A DNA stretch of 64,000 bases from Mesodorylaimus sp. YZB2_4 (taxonomy: Eukaryota > Nematoda > Enoplea > Dorylaimida > Dorylaimidae). A model generated the notes under the pieces. That model did not search any database. It had not been told where the DNA came from and worked only from the letters and a program-made list of their open reading frames with translations. Shown here piece by piece: positions 11,235-32,300 of the stretch (position 1 is the stretch's first letter; every line of letters starts with the position of its first letter). The stretch spans positions 1 through 64,000 of the forward strand of contig JASANH010001652.1 in assembly GCA_030248295.1 (NCBI GenBank). Direction: 5' to 3'. Both the position numbers and the translations under genes were made by a program.

Positions 11235-14200
11235 TCAATTACCCAATCTCAAGGCTTGTTCGATTTCGGCCCGTTTCTGTTGTACCTGCAAAAAACAGTC
11301 CTTTCATTTCACATTTCAGCGCGAAAGTCAAATTTTCGAAGGGAATTTTTAAAAAATAAACCTATTGGCAATAACATGCAGTTAATGGATAATGCGGCCA
11401 TGCGTCAAAACAAACAGTTTAAACAACTCTGATCGTGAGACCAGCATCGACCGATCCGGCTGAACCGATCAGAGTGGTGGATCCGATCCAGCTGCTGGAT
11501 CAGCCGGATCGGCAACTTTAAGTTTTTGTAGTGTATCTGTTGGAAAATGATAAGGTGAGGCCCATTATGATGAGAAAATCCCGTTTTTTCTCTCAAATCA
11601 GCATTTAATCCCACTTTTAGGCGCTGGTTAATTATTTTGTGTCCTTCAGAGTGGTCTGACAGAAGGTGACAGTGAGGTAGCAGAGCAGGGCGGTGAGGAC
11701 TCAGCGCTAAATACGTCATCCCCATCAATCTTTAACTTTTTGAAGCGGATCGGATCAGGACGATCCTGACCCTAGATCGGATCGGTCGTGTTGGTTTTTG
11801 AAAGCCCCAGGTCACCTCTCATTCCACGTATATATGTTATTAGGCCAGCGGATCTAATTGATGACAGACCTTGTCAGCAATGGTGGCCCTCATCCCGTTA
11901 CTCACTACCCCACACAACACTGACCTTATTATAGAAATATCGACTGACGGCCTCGTCCATCCACAACTGGTTGAAGAAATCAGCTCGGCGTTCCACTTCC
12001 GGTTGACCAGGACTTTCGGTCATTGTTTTCAAATCCCGGCACTGCGACAACAACCACTTATCGATGAAAGTTTGGGGGTCTTGGGCGAACGCCAAATAGA
12101 ATTCCCGCTGAGTTTTTAATTGTTGAATTTGATCCACTGTCTCGTAGATCTGAAACAAACATCAACAGCAAAATCAAAACAGTGCGTCTCTGATGAAACA
12201 CTAGTCCACAACAGATGTTGGGAAACCTATAGGCCCATTAGGCCCAGCCAGCAAACCTTAATCGTCACAGGGCGAGCCCACAAAGCAAGTAGAACACATG
12301 AAAACTGCATCTTTGACCATCCAAACCGAACCGGACCCGTACCGCCCTCAACGATCTTCCAGTAGGTCCTTCCCTGCTCGTGGTCTCAGCGCCCACAGTT
12401 CTTACCTTCGCATCCAAATTCATCACCTCGTGCTGGTTCTGCTGCGATAATATGAATTGCGAAATTTGCGGCTTCAGTGGATCATCCTTGAAAAAACTTT
12501 TTTTGTAAAACGCACTCAAAAACATCAGAACCCTAACTCTTACCAATTCCACATCAATGTCATACATCGCAGTCTTTTTCGGTTCCGGTCCCTCGCACCT
12601 GAAATCAACAATGTTTATCCCACAGACCTCGATAACGGATTAATTTACGTGATCGTGTGGTAAATAGCGATTGGGTCTGGCGGCAGTAACAAGGCGTTCA
12701 GTTTTTGCGGAATTTCCATAAAACGAACTCTTTGGCAACCAAAAATCTGGAAAAATTTAACCTTGACACATAGTAAACTTCACAAGCATAGCATACCTTT
12801 TCCAAATACAGATCGCAATTGATATGATCCCGTTCGTGAGGATCTTGTAATTTATGAGTTTTAATATATTGCCACAAAGCTTCGACGATTTTCGGTTTCG
12901 TATCTTGATGAATTCCCAAAAGACGTGCCAATGGTGGCTGAAGTTTGAACTTCATTGGCTACAGAGAAAAATCGATTCGAAAAAGTAAAAATTCGGGACA
13001 AAATCCTGACAAACCTGATAATCCAATAAGAGTAGGATTTTGCAACTAACATTGCGATCGCCAGGACGTTTCACTTGGAATCCGTCAGTTTCGTTCGTCT
13101 GAGGCGTACGATGCCACTGAAAATAATCGGATTGGTATAAAATATAGGCGAATCAAACCTGAACACAACCCACCTCGACCAAGTGGTTATCCGGTCCATA
13201 AATATCCTTATCCAATTCGATAACCAAACTTTTAAAAAATGAAGAAAATTTTCTTTTCGGTTGCTTATTACTGGCGTCGAATTTCGTTTGAGCGGGTGCT
13301 CCAGGACTGGGAATTTCATCAGCTAGACGACCCTCGACTCGTAATTCCCACTGCGCTATACTCCCTTCTTCTCCTTCGTTCTAAAAAAATCAAAATTTAA
13401 GAGAGTGCGAACACAATCCGTAAACTTACTTCTACCTCTTTTCCAGGATAAAACGTATGCGAAACAAAAATACGCAATTTTCGTTTCATCTGTAAAAAAA
13501 AAAATTCCAATTCACCCAAGGCTAACGGAGAGCTTACCTTCATTGGACGTTTCAGCGCTTCTTGAATGTCCAAACGTTTTCGGGTAATTGTGGCATCCAA
13601 CTTCCGTTCGAATGCCAGTAAGTCCATGTACGCTTGAGATTCTGGGACCAATTCCCTGACCTAAAAAGCACTGGTGACTATGGCTGAACTCTGCAGTTTT
13701 CAGAGGCAGGATTTTCGAAACGAAGACAGGACCATGTCAGCAGAGAACCCAGTTCCTGTATTGCCAGCCGCATCCATCCGACGAGCTTGCTTACCTGCGC
13801 AGGTATGACCTTGTCCCCTAATTTTCGTTTCTTCTTCGGTCCCCCGCCAATATTCTGCTGGAGCTGTTGTGGATTGGCCTGCTGGGGTGCTTGTTGTTGT
13901 CTCATATGCGCCCCGCTGATGGCCATGGCGCCCATCATTCCGGGCGCTGCACGTTTCATGACACCAGGCATCATGGGCGGACGAGTCAATGCTGCCACGG
14001 CTGCTGGTGCAGGCGGGGCGTTGATGGGCGCTTGACCAGCCTGAGGCATTCCGACGACGCCAGGCATGGGTCCCTGTGACACTGGCATACTCGATATCGC
14101 AGCTGTCGGAGCGTAATACTGAACGCCTGGCATACGATTCGGGCCCGGCTGTGGAGCACCCTTAAAAATACCATTTTAAAATGAAATATCCTCGACACAA

Positions 14201-14517
14201 CTTCATTATTTCAAAACAAGTATATTTTTCGAGCATTGTTTTTGAATGCGCCGTGAGCGGAGACATGGAAAAAACCGAGCGATCGATCGTGCTCAAGTGC
14301 CCCTTCTATAATCACTCCTTAGTCTTAATAAATAAATTTTCTGGTTTGACTAAACAAAGGATATCATTTTCAAAATCGCATGTGAGGTAAAATTACTAAT
14401 TAATCGAAAAAATTGTTTTGCGCCCTATCCTTATTTTCTTTTTATGCTACATAGACCAGACTACAAACCAGTTACCATATAAGGGCCAACGGGATTCGGT
14501 GGCGGCTGTTGAGCCAT
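11235..14517 (-). CDS. SMARCD1: SWI/SNF (BAF) complex subunit SMARCD / BAF60
   Basis: Core subunit of the BAF nucleosome-remodelling complex that bridges it to transcription factors in the nucleus. Exons in transcript order: 14517-14476, 14160-13795, 13660-13538, 13489-13430, 13380-13174, 13116-13015, 12958-12797, 12746-12649, 12598-12544, 12486-12406, 12149-11925, 11285-11235; 523 residues (human SMARCD1 has 515). The N-terminus is rich in Met, Pro, Ala and Gln ([14 protein letters not shown]). Then come [33 protein letters not shown], and the SWIB domain ([27 protein letters not shown]). The conserved C-terminus has [20 protein letters not shown] and ends EQALRLGN. Intron 11 (639 bp) carries repeat DR2. 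Vertebrate paralogue (D1, D2 or D3) cannot be assigned. Confidence 0.95.
11470..11700 (+). repeat. Dispersed repeat DR2, copy 1
   Basis: In SMARCD intron 11. The segment with ATGATGAGAAAATCCCG, TTTTTTCTCTCAAATCAGCA and GTGACAGTGAGGTAGC matches the reverse complement of 62251-62480 along about 230 bp with scattered differences. The 5' part is full of GATCCG and CGGATC motifs that form short palindromes, as in the other copy. No coding capacity. Confidence 0.75.
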
Positions 14518-14959
14518 TATAGAAGTCTAAATACGTGAACCAATTCAATCACGATATAAAACAACTCCGTCAATGGAATCGATCAAATCGGAGAATCGAA
14601 GAAAGAAAAAGGATAAGTGTGGCTCAGATCAAGATAGACTCAGAAAACTTTGAAAAACAAATGAGTAAAAGACTTTTATGCATCACGTTCACTTGAAAAA
14701 AAAGAATGTTGCTATCTAAAAATCAATAAATGAACTAAAATTCGGACAAAACGGTTCATTGCTTCCCAAATCTTAATTTTACCCTATACTGTGACTGCAC
14801 CGCATGCAAATTGAAATGGATTAAGCTTACTGTAACCGCGCATTACGAAGGCAAAATTGATTTTTCGATTTCGTTTTGCAGATTTGTCGAAAAAGTACGG
14901 CAATTGGTGAGAAGCTGATCAGCTTCTTTCCTGATCGTGTAGGCAGTGGCAGTTCGTCA
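14518..14959. promoter_or_regulatory. Head-to-head region SMARCD/CDK5
   Basis: 442 bp separate the two divergent start codons, so both promoters must overlap or abut here, unless upstream non-coding exons exist. AT-rich; no clear TATA box could be assigned. Confidence 0.45.
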
Positions 14960-16802
<1,843 letters not shown>

Positions 16803-17131
16803 GACTGGTTGATGTGACGTGTTCTGAATGGTGATGTAGTGAGGCATCGAGTTTGGCAACATTCTATTCCACACGTAACAAAATTAGAAATCAGAACAAG
16901 AAAAGGCAGGGCCATGGTTTCCAAATCGCCAACGGTCAATCTCGTCAGCTAATCCATTTCTATTTCTAGTAACGGTTAATAGAAACAGAAAAAACAACTA
17001 AATACGAAAATTCCTAAATAACCATCGGTCAATGTTGTAGAATTATAAAAAAAACGGCACCTAAATCTCACATTTTCTCAAAACAAGTCAACCATCTACT
17101 CCGCTTGCCGTCTATATCTAGTCGTTCTCGC
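16803..17131. other. Tail-to-tail spacer CDK5/ADP-ATP carrier
   Basis: Only 3' UTR sequence is expected. AT-rich; no ORF of interest. Confidence 0.5.
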
Positions 17132-18501
17132 TTAGATGTATTTCTTGATTTCATCGTAAATGGCCAATACCAACGCGCCGCCAGTACCACGGAACACGTT
17201 ACTTAGAGCTCCTTTAAAGAAAGCGCGCGGGCCTTCGTTCTTCAAAATCTTCTTGAAGCAATCCCAGGTGTTCTTGTAGAGGATGTCCTTACGGCCAGAT
17301 TGCATCATCATACGACGACGAACAGTATCCCAAGGATACGACGTGACACCGCTACCGACTGTGACCACCTGAATAAAGCATTTATCTTAGATAAGTGCAT
17401 AGCCGAGGCTACCACCGCAATCGTGACCCACCTGCGCAATACCCCAGGCGACGAAGAAGTTGACTTTCTTCGGGTCCTTCGCTACCATAGCTTTCACCGT
17501 ATCGAAAAAGCCGAAATAGGATGCACGATAAATGATGATACCTTGAACCGAGACGAAGAAACCACTGAAAAGATAAGGTAATCGTCACCTATCACATCTA
17601 GAATGGAAATGTGTCTAGCCCTTACCGATACAAGCCGATGGGACCATCGTGCTTGAAGATCTTGACGATACAATCGCTCAAGCCTTTGAATTCACGACTT
17701 CCGGCATCTTTACCGACATCAGCGGCCAAGCGTGTTCGAGCGAAGTCAAGGGGATATACGAAGCATAAACTGGTAGCACCGGCAGCACCACCGGACGCCA
17801 AGTTTCCTTAAAAAAAGGGTTCATCAAAAAATTGAGACATTCGAAATGTAGGTTGTACCTAAGAAGAATTTCCAGAATTGCGTCTTCTTATCCACTCCTT
17901 CGATGAAAAGACGTTTGTATGTGTCCTTGAAGGCAAAGTTCAACGCCTGTGTCGGGAAATACCGAATGACGTTGGCCAAGTTACCACGCCACAACGACCA
18001 GAAACCTTGCTCTTTTGCTACACGTGAAAAGCAATCGACGATGCCTTTGTATTTCTTGTCAGCCGTGATCGTTTTCTGAGCATCTTGGACCTGAAAAATA
18101 CTTTTTCTGCGCACGTGCGCAAGAATATGGTTCGAAGTTCATTGCCGAATCAGGCCTATTTTCTAAAAGCCCTGAGTAAAATATCCTGAAGCGGCTACAG
18201 TAAGAATATAATCAGCTGCAAATCTACGATATGACTTTTAGCCAAGGATACACGTTATTCACTTTCCAAGTTTTTTATGTTGAAACAGCGCCAAAAGCTT
18301 CTGACTGGTTCATGTTGATAAGTTTTAAAGGAATGTGCAAAATAGAAAATTAGAAACGATTTATCTTACCTGCAGAAGAAGCTTGACGCGTTCGATGGGG
18401 GCGACTGCCGTTTTCGAAATGGCTGCAGCCGTACCGCCTGTGAGCAAATCTTTCGAGAATTTGACTGGATCAAAACCAGACTTCTTCGGTTTTTCGGCCA
18501 T
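17132..18501 (-). CDS. SLC25A4: Mitochondrial ADP/ATP carrier (adenine nucleotide translocase)
   Basis: Exchanges cytosolic ADP for matrix ATP across the inner mitochondrial membrane. Exons in transcript order: 18501-18370, 18090-17859, 17806-17626, 17564-17432, 17368-17132; 304 residues, typical of the family. Three mitochondrial-carrier repeats are visible, with signatures [30 protein letters not shown] and [15 protein letters not shown]. The RRRMMM hexapeptide is the hallmark of ADP/ATP carriers. Which paralogue it corresponds to (SLC25A4/5/6) is not meaningful outside vertebrates. Codon use is strongly C-ending, as expected of a highly expressed gene. Head-to-head with SPO11. Confidence 0.97.
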
Positions 18502-18993
18502 TATTTCGTTATTCGGTTTGAAGTTCTCAATCGAAAGAAACTGTTAATCGATCGGAAATTTGTTCGCCGAACGACTTTGCGGTACGAAGGTCGCGTGATA
18601 TTATTAGCTGGGAGCAGCCGACGAGAACGACAAGCGGAGACGGCCGTTACGTGAAAGAACGTTCTTTCCTCGTTGTCGCTAGCTTTTGCTGCAATACGGC
18701 GAACAAGCTCTTTCGTGCAGCCAGGAATGCAGAACCAACTGTCTCCCGGCCTACCTATAACAAAATAAACGCACTGAATCTTGGCGCGAACTAGTACACT
18801 GCCTGCGCGAGTGTGCGCTGATTGAGGGGCAAGTTCGAATTTGAATCTGTGATCGCTCGGTCGGTGACGACTGGTTTGTTCGTGCTATGATCGATTATTG
18901 ATCATTGAGTTATGCATAATTATTCGACATAAATAATTTTGCTTTGCTGTCTTTTTATCTGAAATTTAGACTAATCGAGCAATTGAATGCGAA
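18502..18993. promoter_or_regulatory. Head-to-head region ADP/ATP carrier/SPO11
   Basis: 492 bp between divergent start codons. The pair is odd functionally: a constitutive carrier beside a meiotic gene. No motif was assigned. GAACGTTCTTTC near 18658-18669 is a short palindrome-like stretch. Confidence 0.4.
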
Positions 18994-20394
18994 ATGGCGG
19001 ATTTGAGCGATCGGGAACGAATTATGCGAAAAATCGAAAGTGTTCTCACGAGTTTCCAACTCCTGCTGAAAACTGGTCTTCGGCCGACTTTTTTTCTGTC
19101 TGAACCAGAGTAAGCGTAAGAAAAGAACTACCGTGGTTTTGCATAGGCGTACCGTGTATTTGCTACTCATTTCAGTGAACCCGATCCCGAGATTTTGGAA
19201 TTGGGTGATCGAAATTCTCATCGGTTCTTATTCGTAGCTCAAGTTTTGCTGAATATTTACGTTTCATTGAAAACGAACACGTACAGAACGAAAAGGTATG
19301 AATGACTGCACTGCTGAAGTAATGTCCCTATTTCGACTATTTTTCAGAGACTTGTACTACGAAAGCAAACAACTTTTCGGCAATCAAAGAGCTCTGGACG
19401 ATACAGTAAATTTTGTGACTCATCTGCTGCAAGAATCTCGATTTAATTTGCATATTGTAAGTCTCCTTTTTGCATTCCATTTCTACGCGTTTCATATTTT
19501 AGCTAGCGACAAGCAAAGGTCTAGTGATCGGCGACTTATCTTATAAAATTCCGTCAAGTGAGGACGATAACGATCCTAGTGGAGAGATCGATTGTCGCAA
19601 CGCTCCAGTACAAATTCCGGTTTTGCCGATGAAAGTGACTGATATTCGTTCTAATGCTTCCTTTATTTTGATCGCCGAAAAGGACGCTACGTTTCAATGT
19701 TTCGTGGACGAAAATTCACATACCAAATTAGGACCATGCATTTTGTTGACGGTAAGTCAGAGTCCTTTTCACTTTTTGAGTATAGTCATTCGTTATGCCA
19801 ATCGTTTTCTACTTTTTTTACTTCCAGGCTAAAGGATATCCTGATTACGCAACGCGGGTCTTTTTGTATCGATTGCACAGCGAATTGCAGTTACCAGTCT
19901 ACGCATTGATGGATGGCGATCCATACGGTGAGTCCGTTCTCATTAATTTCTTCAACTGGTTTGCGGAATTACCTCCCTTCAGGTATCGACATATACTTGA
20001 TCTACAAGTACGGATCGGTGGTGCCTCAGCTCTACGACGTGTTCGATATCGCCATACCGTCACTCGTTTGGCTCGGGGTGTACCCAACTGAAGCGAGCAA
20101 GTAAGTGCCAGAGGGGGTTGGAGTGCCTGTTAGCTTCGCATCTGTCATTCCCGTTTCAGACTTCCCTTGGATAAATCCTCCAAACTGCAGTTGACTGATC
20201 GCGAACGAGACAAAGCCTCGCAACTTATTCATCGTACAAGCTCATTGGATGAATCATTCGTCACTAAACAATTGAATCATATTATCGAAGTGGATTACAA
20301 AATCGAAATCGAAGCAGTAGCCGCCTTGGGGCCTTGCTTTCTGACCGAACGTTACCTCAAACCGAAGTTAGCTGCTATGGCCGCTGAAGAATGA
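18994..20394 (+). CDS. SPO11: Meiotic recombination protein SPO11 (topoisomerase VI A-like)
   Basis: Makes the programmed double-strand breaks that start meiotic recombination. Seven exons: 18994-19109, 19176-19295, 19348-19456, 19503-19751, 19828-19927, 19983-20100, 20160-20394; 348 residues. The winged-helix catalytic block reads [14 protein letters not shown], with the active-site Tyr in the YY pair. The Toprim domain follows: [11 protein letters not shown] with the metal-binding Glu, and [11 protein letters not shown] with the DxD acidic pair. [10 protein letters not shown] lies between. All catalytic residues are intact, so the gene looks functional. Convergent with CUL2, 201 bp between stops. 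Confidence 0.95.
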
Positions 20395-20595
20395 AAGCAA
20401 TTTGTCATTTTTTCGTTATTATCTTGCTTTTTTGTTGTTTTTCTCATTCGGACTCTTTTAATTCCAACTTATTCACAGGTTAGTTCATAGAAAGAATACG
20501 ATCTAGCGCAAAAAAACAATCGAGACAAGTACATCTAGTCTCCTTACACAAAGAGCAAGAAATTTACAAAAAAGCTACGACAAACTCGTTTTGTT

Positions 20596-26692
<6,097 letters not shown>

Positions 26693-27259
26693 TTTTGGAA
26701 AACACAAAGCAGATAAATCGAAAAACGTGACAATGCCACGAAAAATGCCAACGGATATCAAAACTTTTCTTCACGAGAAATATAAAAATCTAAAAATTCA
26801 GAATCCAGCAGCGTACTGTAATCGCCTACACGTGCCTTCACAACGCAGCAGTTCCGTGTTGGTAAACAAAGAGTCAGATCGCGAGATAAATTAAGATTTT
26901 TGGGTTTTGGATGTCTATCAAAAATTTGCAGTATCTTTTGTTTTTAAATTAATATTATTAGCCAATACATATTATTTATCGATGTTCATTTTGCTTGAGC
27001 TAGGAAGACGACAACAATTTTGCTGAACCTAATTTTACCTTGTCTGCTCCAAACGCGAACAGGTGGGATTTTCTTTTCTCGGGTTCTTATCGTTAGTGTT
27101 CTAGGGCCGTGTTCGGTTCGTTCGATTCGATCATTCGTATTTTCCATTCTAATTGTACTTTTCTTTTTCGCCTGTCGAAGTTTGCTCTTTCGTAGATGAA
27201 ACCTGTGCGAATCATAAAGGTAAACTGATTCGTTAGGAAAAGCCAAAACTCGCGCGACA
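26693..27259. promoter_or_regulatory. Head-to-head region CUL2/PRKRIP1
   Basis: 567 bp between divergent start codons; AT-rich, no clear coding sequence. Presumed shared or adjacent promoters. Confidence 0.4.
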
Positions 27260-28992
27260 ATGTCAGGCCCACACCGACGACGAAAGGTGGACGAAGAACA
27301 ATTGTACGAAGAAAGTATCAAACGAGCAAAGACGGCCACCGACGTACAAAGGCTCAGACTAGAGAAACTGCTGAAAAATCCGGTGAGTTGATTGGTATCA
27401 GAAGTTCAAGCCTGTCGACTCCTGCTTGATTTTTGCAATCACGACAGGTATTTACTGTAGATAAATTGTTTTGACCCTGAGCGAAGCCTGTTTTCCTGAC
27501 CTGTCAACATTCAAATCTGAAAGTGAGACCCCATGGGCACAGAGGGCCCACACGATAATTTCCCTGCGCCTGCAGTTGGTACCGTCATGTGAGGGCAGCC
27601 TGGTTCGGACAACTGCCCCCTTCAGTATTGGCGGGCGGTTCGGCAGCCGTATTTCTTCCTCTTTTGTCTCTCCTCTGTGTGTCTCGACGGTACTATTCTC
27701 GCTTTATCCCTTCCGTCATGAGTCACACAAAGCCAGTCCAGTAGGGTTTTGATTTTCAACCAGCCTTTCCAACTTCGCTTAAAATTGAACCCCGGACGAG
27801 CCCATCCCTTTGCTATCAATGAACCCCAAAACACGCCCGCTTTGCTGATCTGACGTACTGCATGAGCTTAGCTTAAAGAATGCACAAATGCCATCAACTA
27901 TGTTTGGCGCTGTAATAATCCTTATCCAGCTGAGTAGCTGCCAAAATACACACGCTGAGGTCGTGACGTAGAAAGTGAGTAGACAGCAGTAAAAATTGAT
28001 GCTAGGTCTCTCAGGAACTGTTGGCTTTTGACCAGCGGATTTATTCTGGTCCTCTGTGGAACGGCCTCTGGAAAGCTGACCAGTGGCATTAAAATCATGA
28101 GTTTTGCTCCCCGTTCTAGCGAAGGCTGGATGCAGATTACCATTGCACTGGTATTAAGCAGAGTATTCCTCTACTTTTAGGATAAACCAGTGGTCATTCC
28201 GGATTCAAAAAAAGAATGGAAACCGCCGGAGCCGCCAGAATTTGTTCGAAACGTTGTGGGTAAGCTCAGTTTTCAATCATTTAAATGTTACAACTGGCCA
28301 TTTTTTTGACGCCCATGGCTTTGTGAGAAATATTTTTTACCAGGTGTAATAATTGCGTTATTTCAGGATCAAGTGCCGGCGCTGGCAGCGGAGAATATCA
28401 CATTTACAGAAATCTTAGAAAACGGGAGAAACTACGGGAAGAATTTATGAAAGAAACTGCGAAAAAGGTCAGTCTTGTGCTTTGGAAGAAGGCCCGGCGA
28501 GTACTGGCTGTGGGCGTCGTATGTGCCAGGTTACCTGCTGGACACCCAACCTACATTACGTGCTGGGTCTGCCTTTCCTATGCCTTGTGCTATCCAAGAC
28601 GAAGGCGAGCTCTGGCTTCTATAGCAGATCCTTGAATTCCAATATTTTGTGGGCCTTATATTTACGTTTTCCATCTTAGGAAGCTCTGGATCGTGAATTC
28701 GAGGAGAGATTGCAAGAAAAGGCGAAAACGGCCGAGGAAAGAACTGCAAAGAAACGTGCCAAGAGGTAAGAAATCAAGTTTTTATATTTTTGTGCATTAT
28801 TATCGCCTAGTTTTTCTTTCTAGGTTAAAAAAGAAGATGAAATCGAAACAAAAGACTAAGAAAGGCCAAGAGAAAAAGGAAAGTAGTGAAGAGAGCGAGG
28901 ACGAGGAGGAAGAGAGCAAGGATGAAACACCTGACAATGCGGCGAAGGTCAGTGAACAAGCGTCTGATAATTCCATTTCTGCCACTGCTTGA
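27260..28992 (+). CDS. PRKRIP1: PRKR-interacting protein 1 homologue (spliceosomal)
   Basis: Small nuclear protein found in the catalytic spliceosome; the vertebrate protein also binds the kinase PKR. Five exons: 27260-27382, 28181-28259, 28367-28467, 28680-28765, 28824-28992; 185 residues (human 184). The family signature is PPEPPEFVRNVVGSSAGAGS followed by GEYHIYRNLRKRE. A long, highly charged helix (about residues 90-145) follows. The tail is Lys-rich then acidic (ESEDEEEESKDE) and longer than in vertebrates. Intron 1 is 798 bp; the others are shorter. Ends 403 bp before the start of the DYNC2I1 gene on the same strand. Confidence 0.93.
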
Positions 28993-29395
28993 TTTTTTTG
29001 TTGTGTCTTCTGTATTCTCTTGTTTTTGAGTGACCGTGTGCATGCATGTATCGTATATGGCCGAGATCCGGAGCTGCAAGTTTTCCCGCCATTTACGAAA
29101 TTTGAATTTTTTGGTGAAACATGTATTTCTCGATAAAAGTAGCGCTTGATTCATTCGTTCTCGTTTTAGAGGCAGGGGTGGGATGGAAAGATGCACAGGA
29201 ACCTTGTTTAGAAAGCAATCACTGCTTAGCTGATGTTTTTATCTGGAATCAGTGTGTGCGAGGGAAGCATGCATGCTGGGGGGCCGCACACGGGCATGGG
29301 CGTGTGGTCACAACGCGTCCCGTTTCCATGGCACCAGGACTCGTGTCTGCCGAGGCACCTAGGCGAGTCGGTGATCGGAGCGAGGAAATTCGAGG
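28993..29395. other. Spacer PRKRIP1-DYNC2I1
   Basis: 3' UTR of PRKRIP1 and presumed promoter and 5' UTR of the next gene. Sequence shifts from AT-rich to G+C-rich near 29160. No supported ORF. Confidence 0.45.
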
Positions 29396-32300
29396 ATGGA
29401 AGTGGATAAGCGATCGAGAAGTAAAAGTAAGACGAAGGCCAAGGACGAGGCCAAAACCAGGGCCAAGGGCGAGCCAGAGACGGCCAAGAAGGAGAAGACG
29501 AGGAGTGAAGAGAAGAGGTGACAAGTGGGCCAGGCGAGTGCTGCCAGTGCATGCAGCCCTTTTCAGGAAGAGCAGTAAGGACAAGGAATCGTCCAAGCAC
29601 AAGAACGACAAGGTGGAGGAGGATGGTGCCAGGAAGAAGAGGACCAAGGACGGCAGCAAGGATAGGAAGTCAAGAAAGGTAAGGCTCTAACACATGGGCT
29701 GCAAGACCTGTGTGCTGCTCTGAGGGCCTGCAATTAAAATCTGCGTCATGCAGTGACTGTGTTATGATGGAGGGGAGTCCTGGTGGTAGTGCTGATACTG
29801 CAGGCCATAATTTGCTCGTGCTGAATTGGCCAGCAGCTAATCCTAAAGCTAGCCACTTAGCGCTTTGAGTATCTCGAGCCAGATGTGGCTGCTTCACCCG
29901 AGTGATGGCCCACTGAGTATCCAGCTTAGTCTGCTGCTGACCAGCGCCCAGGAGGTGGGAGATGTGGGAGATGTGAGAGACTGAAGTCTCCAGGGCGAAA
30001 ATCACTTGGAATCGAAATCAAATCGACTGGTCTGAATGCTGCCCTGCTGCGGATATCGATCTCCCGGCCCCAACACTGGTCCAAGATTCGAAGGGACCTC
30101 TCGAGACACTGGCGCAATGTGGAAAGGAAAACTTGGCTTCTTTTGTGTTGCAGACGGACAACGATGTCACGGCAGTCGAGCCACAGTCGACGCCTGTCGC
30201 CGACAAGCCCAAGAAGCCGCCATCAGCCAAACGGAGAGACAGTCGCGACCCGCCGCAAGCACAAGCCAAGGACACGGCCAAACCAGAGACGTCCACTCGA
30301 CGGCCATCATCGTCGAAGAAGCCTCCGCCAGATCCTCCTCCTGAACCAGAAGACGAGTACAATTATGAAGACGACTTTGAAGACTACGAGGACGATTTCG
30401 AGGAAGACGAGGAGGAGGTGGTGCAGCAGAATGGCACTGCCAAGGAACGGGAGGTATGATCGCACTACTTTGCGTGATTCCTTCCTAAGCAGTTGTAACA
30501 GGTTGAAACATTGAGGTTGATACCTCGGGGAATGTATGGACATACTGTACAGTACTTCCCGCGTCAGGTCTCCAGTCGTAGGAACCAGAAACATCGACTT
30601 CACCGGTTTCTGCCTCTCCGAGACGTGTCAGCCTCCTGCAGAGATTCTGCTGAGCCGTATACGCTGAGCAGAATGTGGTTTTCTCAGTCGCCCTCAGTGC
30701 TAATGAGTCATCCATCTCCTTGCAGGATCGGGACAGCGATGTGGACGCCATCAGTCGTCCCGATCGGCCTAAGCACGTCTCGTCCGCCTTGGAACCCGAG
30801 AACAGCGACCACAGCGATGTGAGTACTTCGCGAGCGGCCACGGCTGCCTCGGAGAGCAGTGTGGATACTCGACCTCGAACAGTGCAGTCGAGGATCAACT
30901 TCCAACGCGCCCACGTCACCGAGGCCCAGTTGGCCAGTTACGGCAAGTTGCGGGGACGAGCCAAGGAACTGCTACAACTTATCGAGCTCGACCTGGTCTC
31001 CTACGACCTCTTCGATATGGCCCCCGTCCGAGACTACGAATTCTTCATACAGAACTTTGGCAAGAGCAATATGATACAGGTGAGAAGGGTCAGGCCATGC
31101 AGAATGCCAGTGTACCCAGTGGAGCTATGTTCCACGGCAAGCAACCGTGCCTCCGAAACATCACCTTTGGTAGCAGCAAGTGTTTCAGCCTTGCCCCCAC
31201 ACCCACAAGCAATAAGGTAGACGAACCAGAAACCTTTGCTACTCATCTTCCTGGTGCCTCGACCCCTCCATCCGCAAAACTGGTCAGACTTATGCTTCCT
31301 CCCATGGTGTTATGCCGAAGCCCCTTGGTTCTGTTTTACAACTTTTCAGCGAGTAGCGAAGCAGCGGATGGGAATGCAGCAGGGGCACTTTCCTTGGGAT
31401 GACCCATTGTCAGGTCAATAAGGGGCCTTTCGCGAGCGAGCCAGACCCCCATTTACGAGCCTACCGAAAGTTCTCTCAGTTCTAACCCCCGAAATCCTAC
31501 AGCTGTCACTTACATCCCAAGGGGTAGGACAACTTTTATAATGGTGCATAGTTGATGATGCGCTTGGGTCCCCTTTAGACGTCTTCATGATTGTGCCTTT
31601 CTGCCACTGTTTTTGTTGCAATCACAGAAACAATGCCGTGCTCAAGCAGGAGCATGCACTCCAGGCCTGCTCGGAATTCTATAAACCCCAGGTCGGACCC
31701 GTTTGAAATCGTAAATCCTCGGAGTAACAGGGGAAAATTATGGCATTCCCAAAGACACCTCAGCCTGACTTCACGCCCGGCCACCATTTTGTGCAGGCTC
31801 AAGTGCAAACTGGCGATGACAGTGTCGAGCGGGAAGGACAGACGGATGAGTTGGACACGGAGAACAAGTGGTCGCAGCACCCGCCCACCGACATGTACGG
31901 ATGCGGAGGTGAGCAGAGTGCAGTGGTGACCCTGAGTGGGCTACATGCTGCGGTGTGTGACAGGTGACCAAGCAGTCAGCGAGGACGACACCAGGACGCG
32001 CATGAAATTCGATAGCGAATTGCTCAATTCAGTCCGTTTCAGAAGGTTCGTGGAAAGAGGAGGCAGCGTAAGTGGGCCAGGTGGCCAGTGCAGGTGGGGT
32101 CGTGCCAGGGTTGGGCCTCATAAGAGCCTGGGCTGGCTCGGCGGTGCCCGGTCTTTTTTCATGGCTAGGTCGCAGTCAATGGACTGGCATCTGCCAGCTG
32201 ACAATGAGCTATGGAAGGCCATTTGTGTCCCCGCGCCCACATTTGGCATTGGATAAAATGGCGCGGCATGATATCTATCCATGTCCTGTTCCTGAACCAC

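Noticed and set aside
29226-29659. Overlapping minus-strand ORFs near the start of DYNC2I1
   Set aside because: Shadow frames of the Lys/Glu/Arg-rich N-terminus; no motif.
31350-31415. Possible extra DYNC2I1 exon after an AG near 31350
   Set aside because: The WDR60 family sequence continues directly from 31079 to 31797 without this segment.
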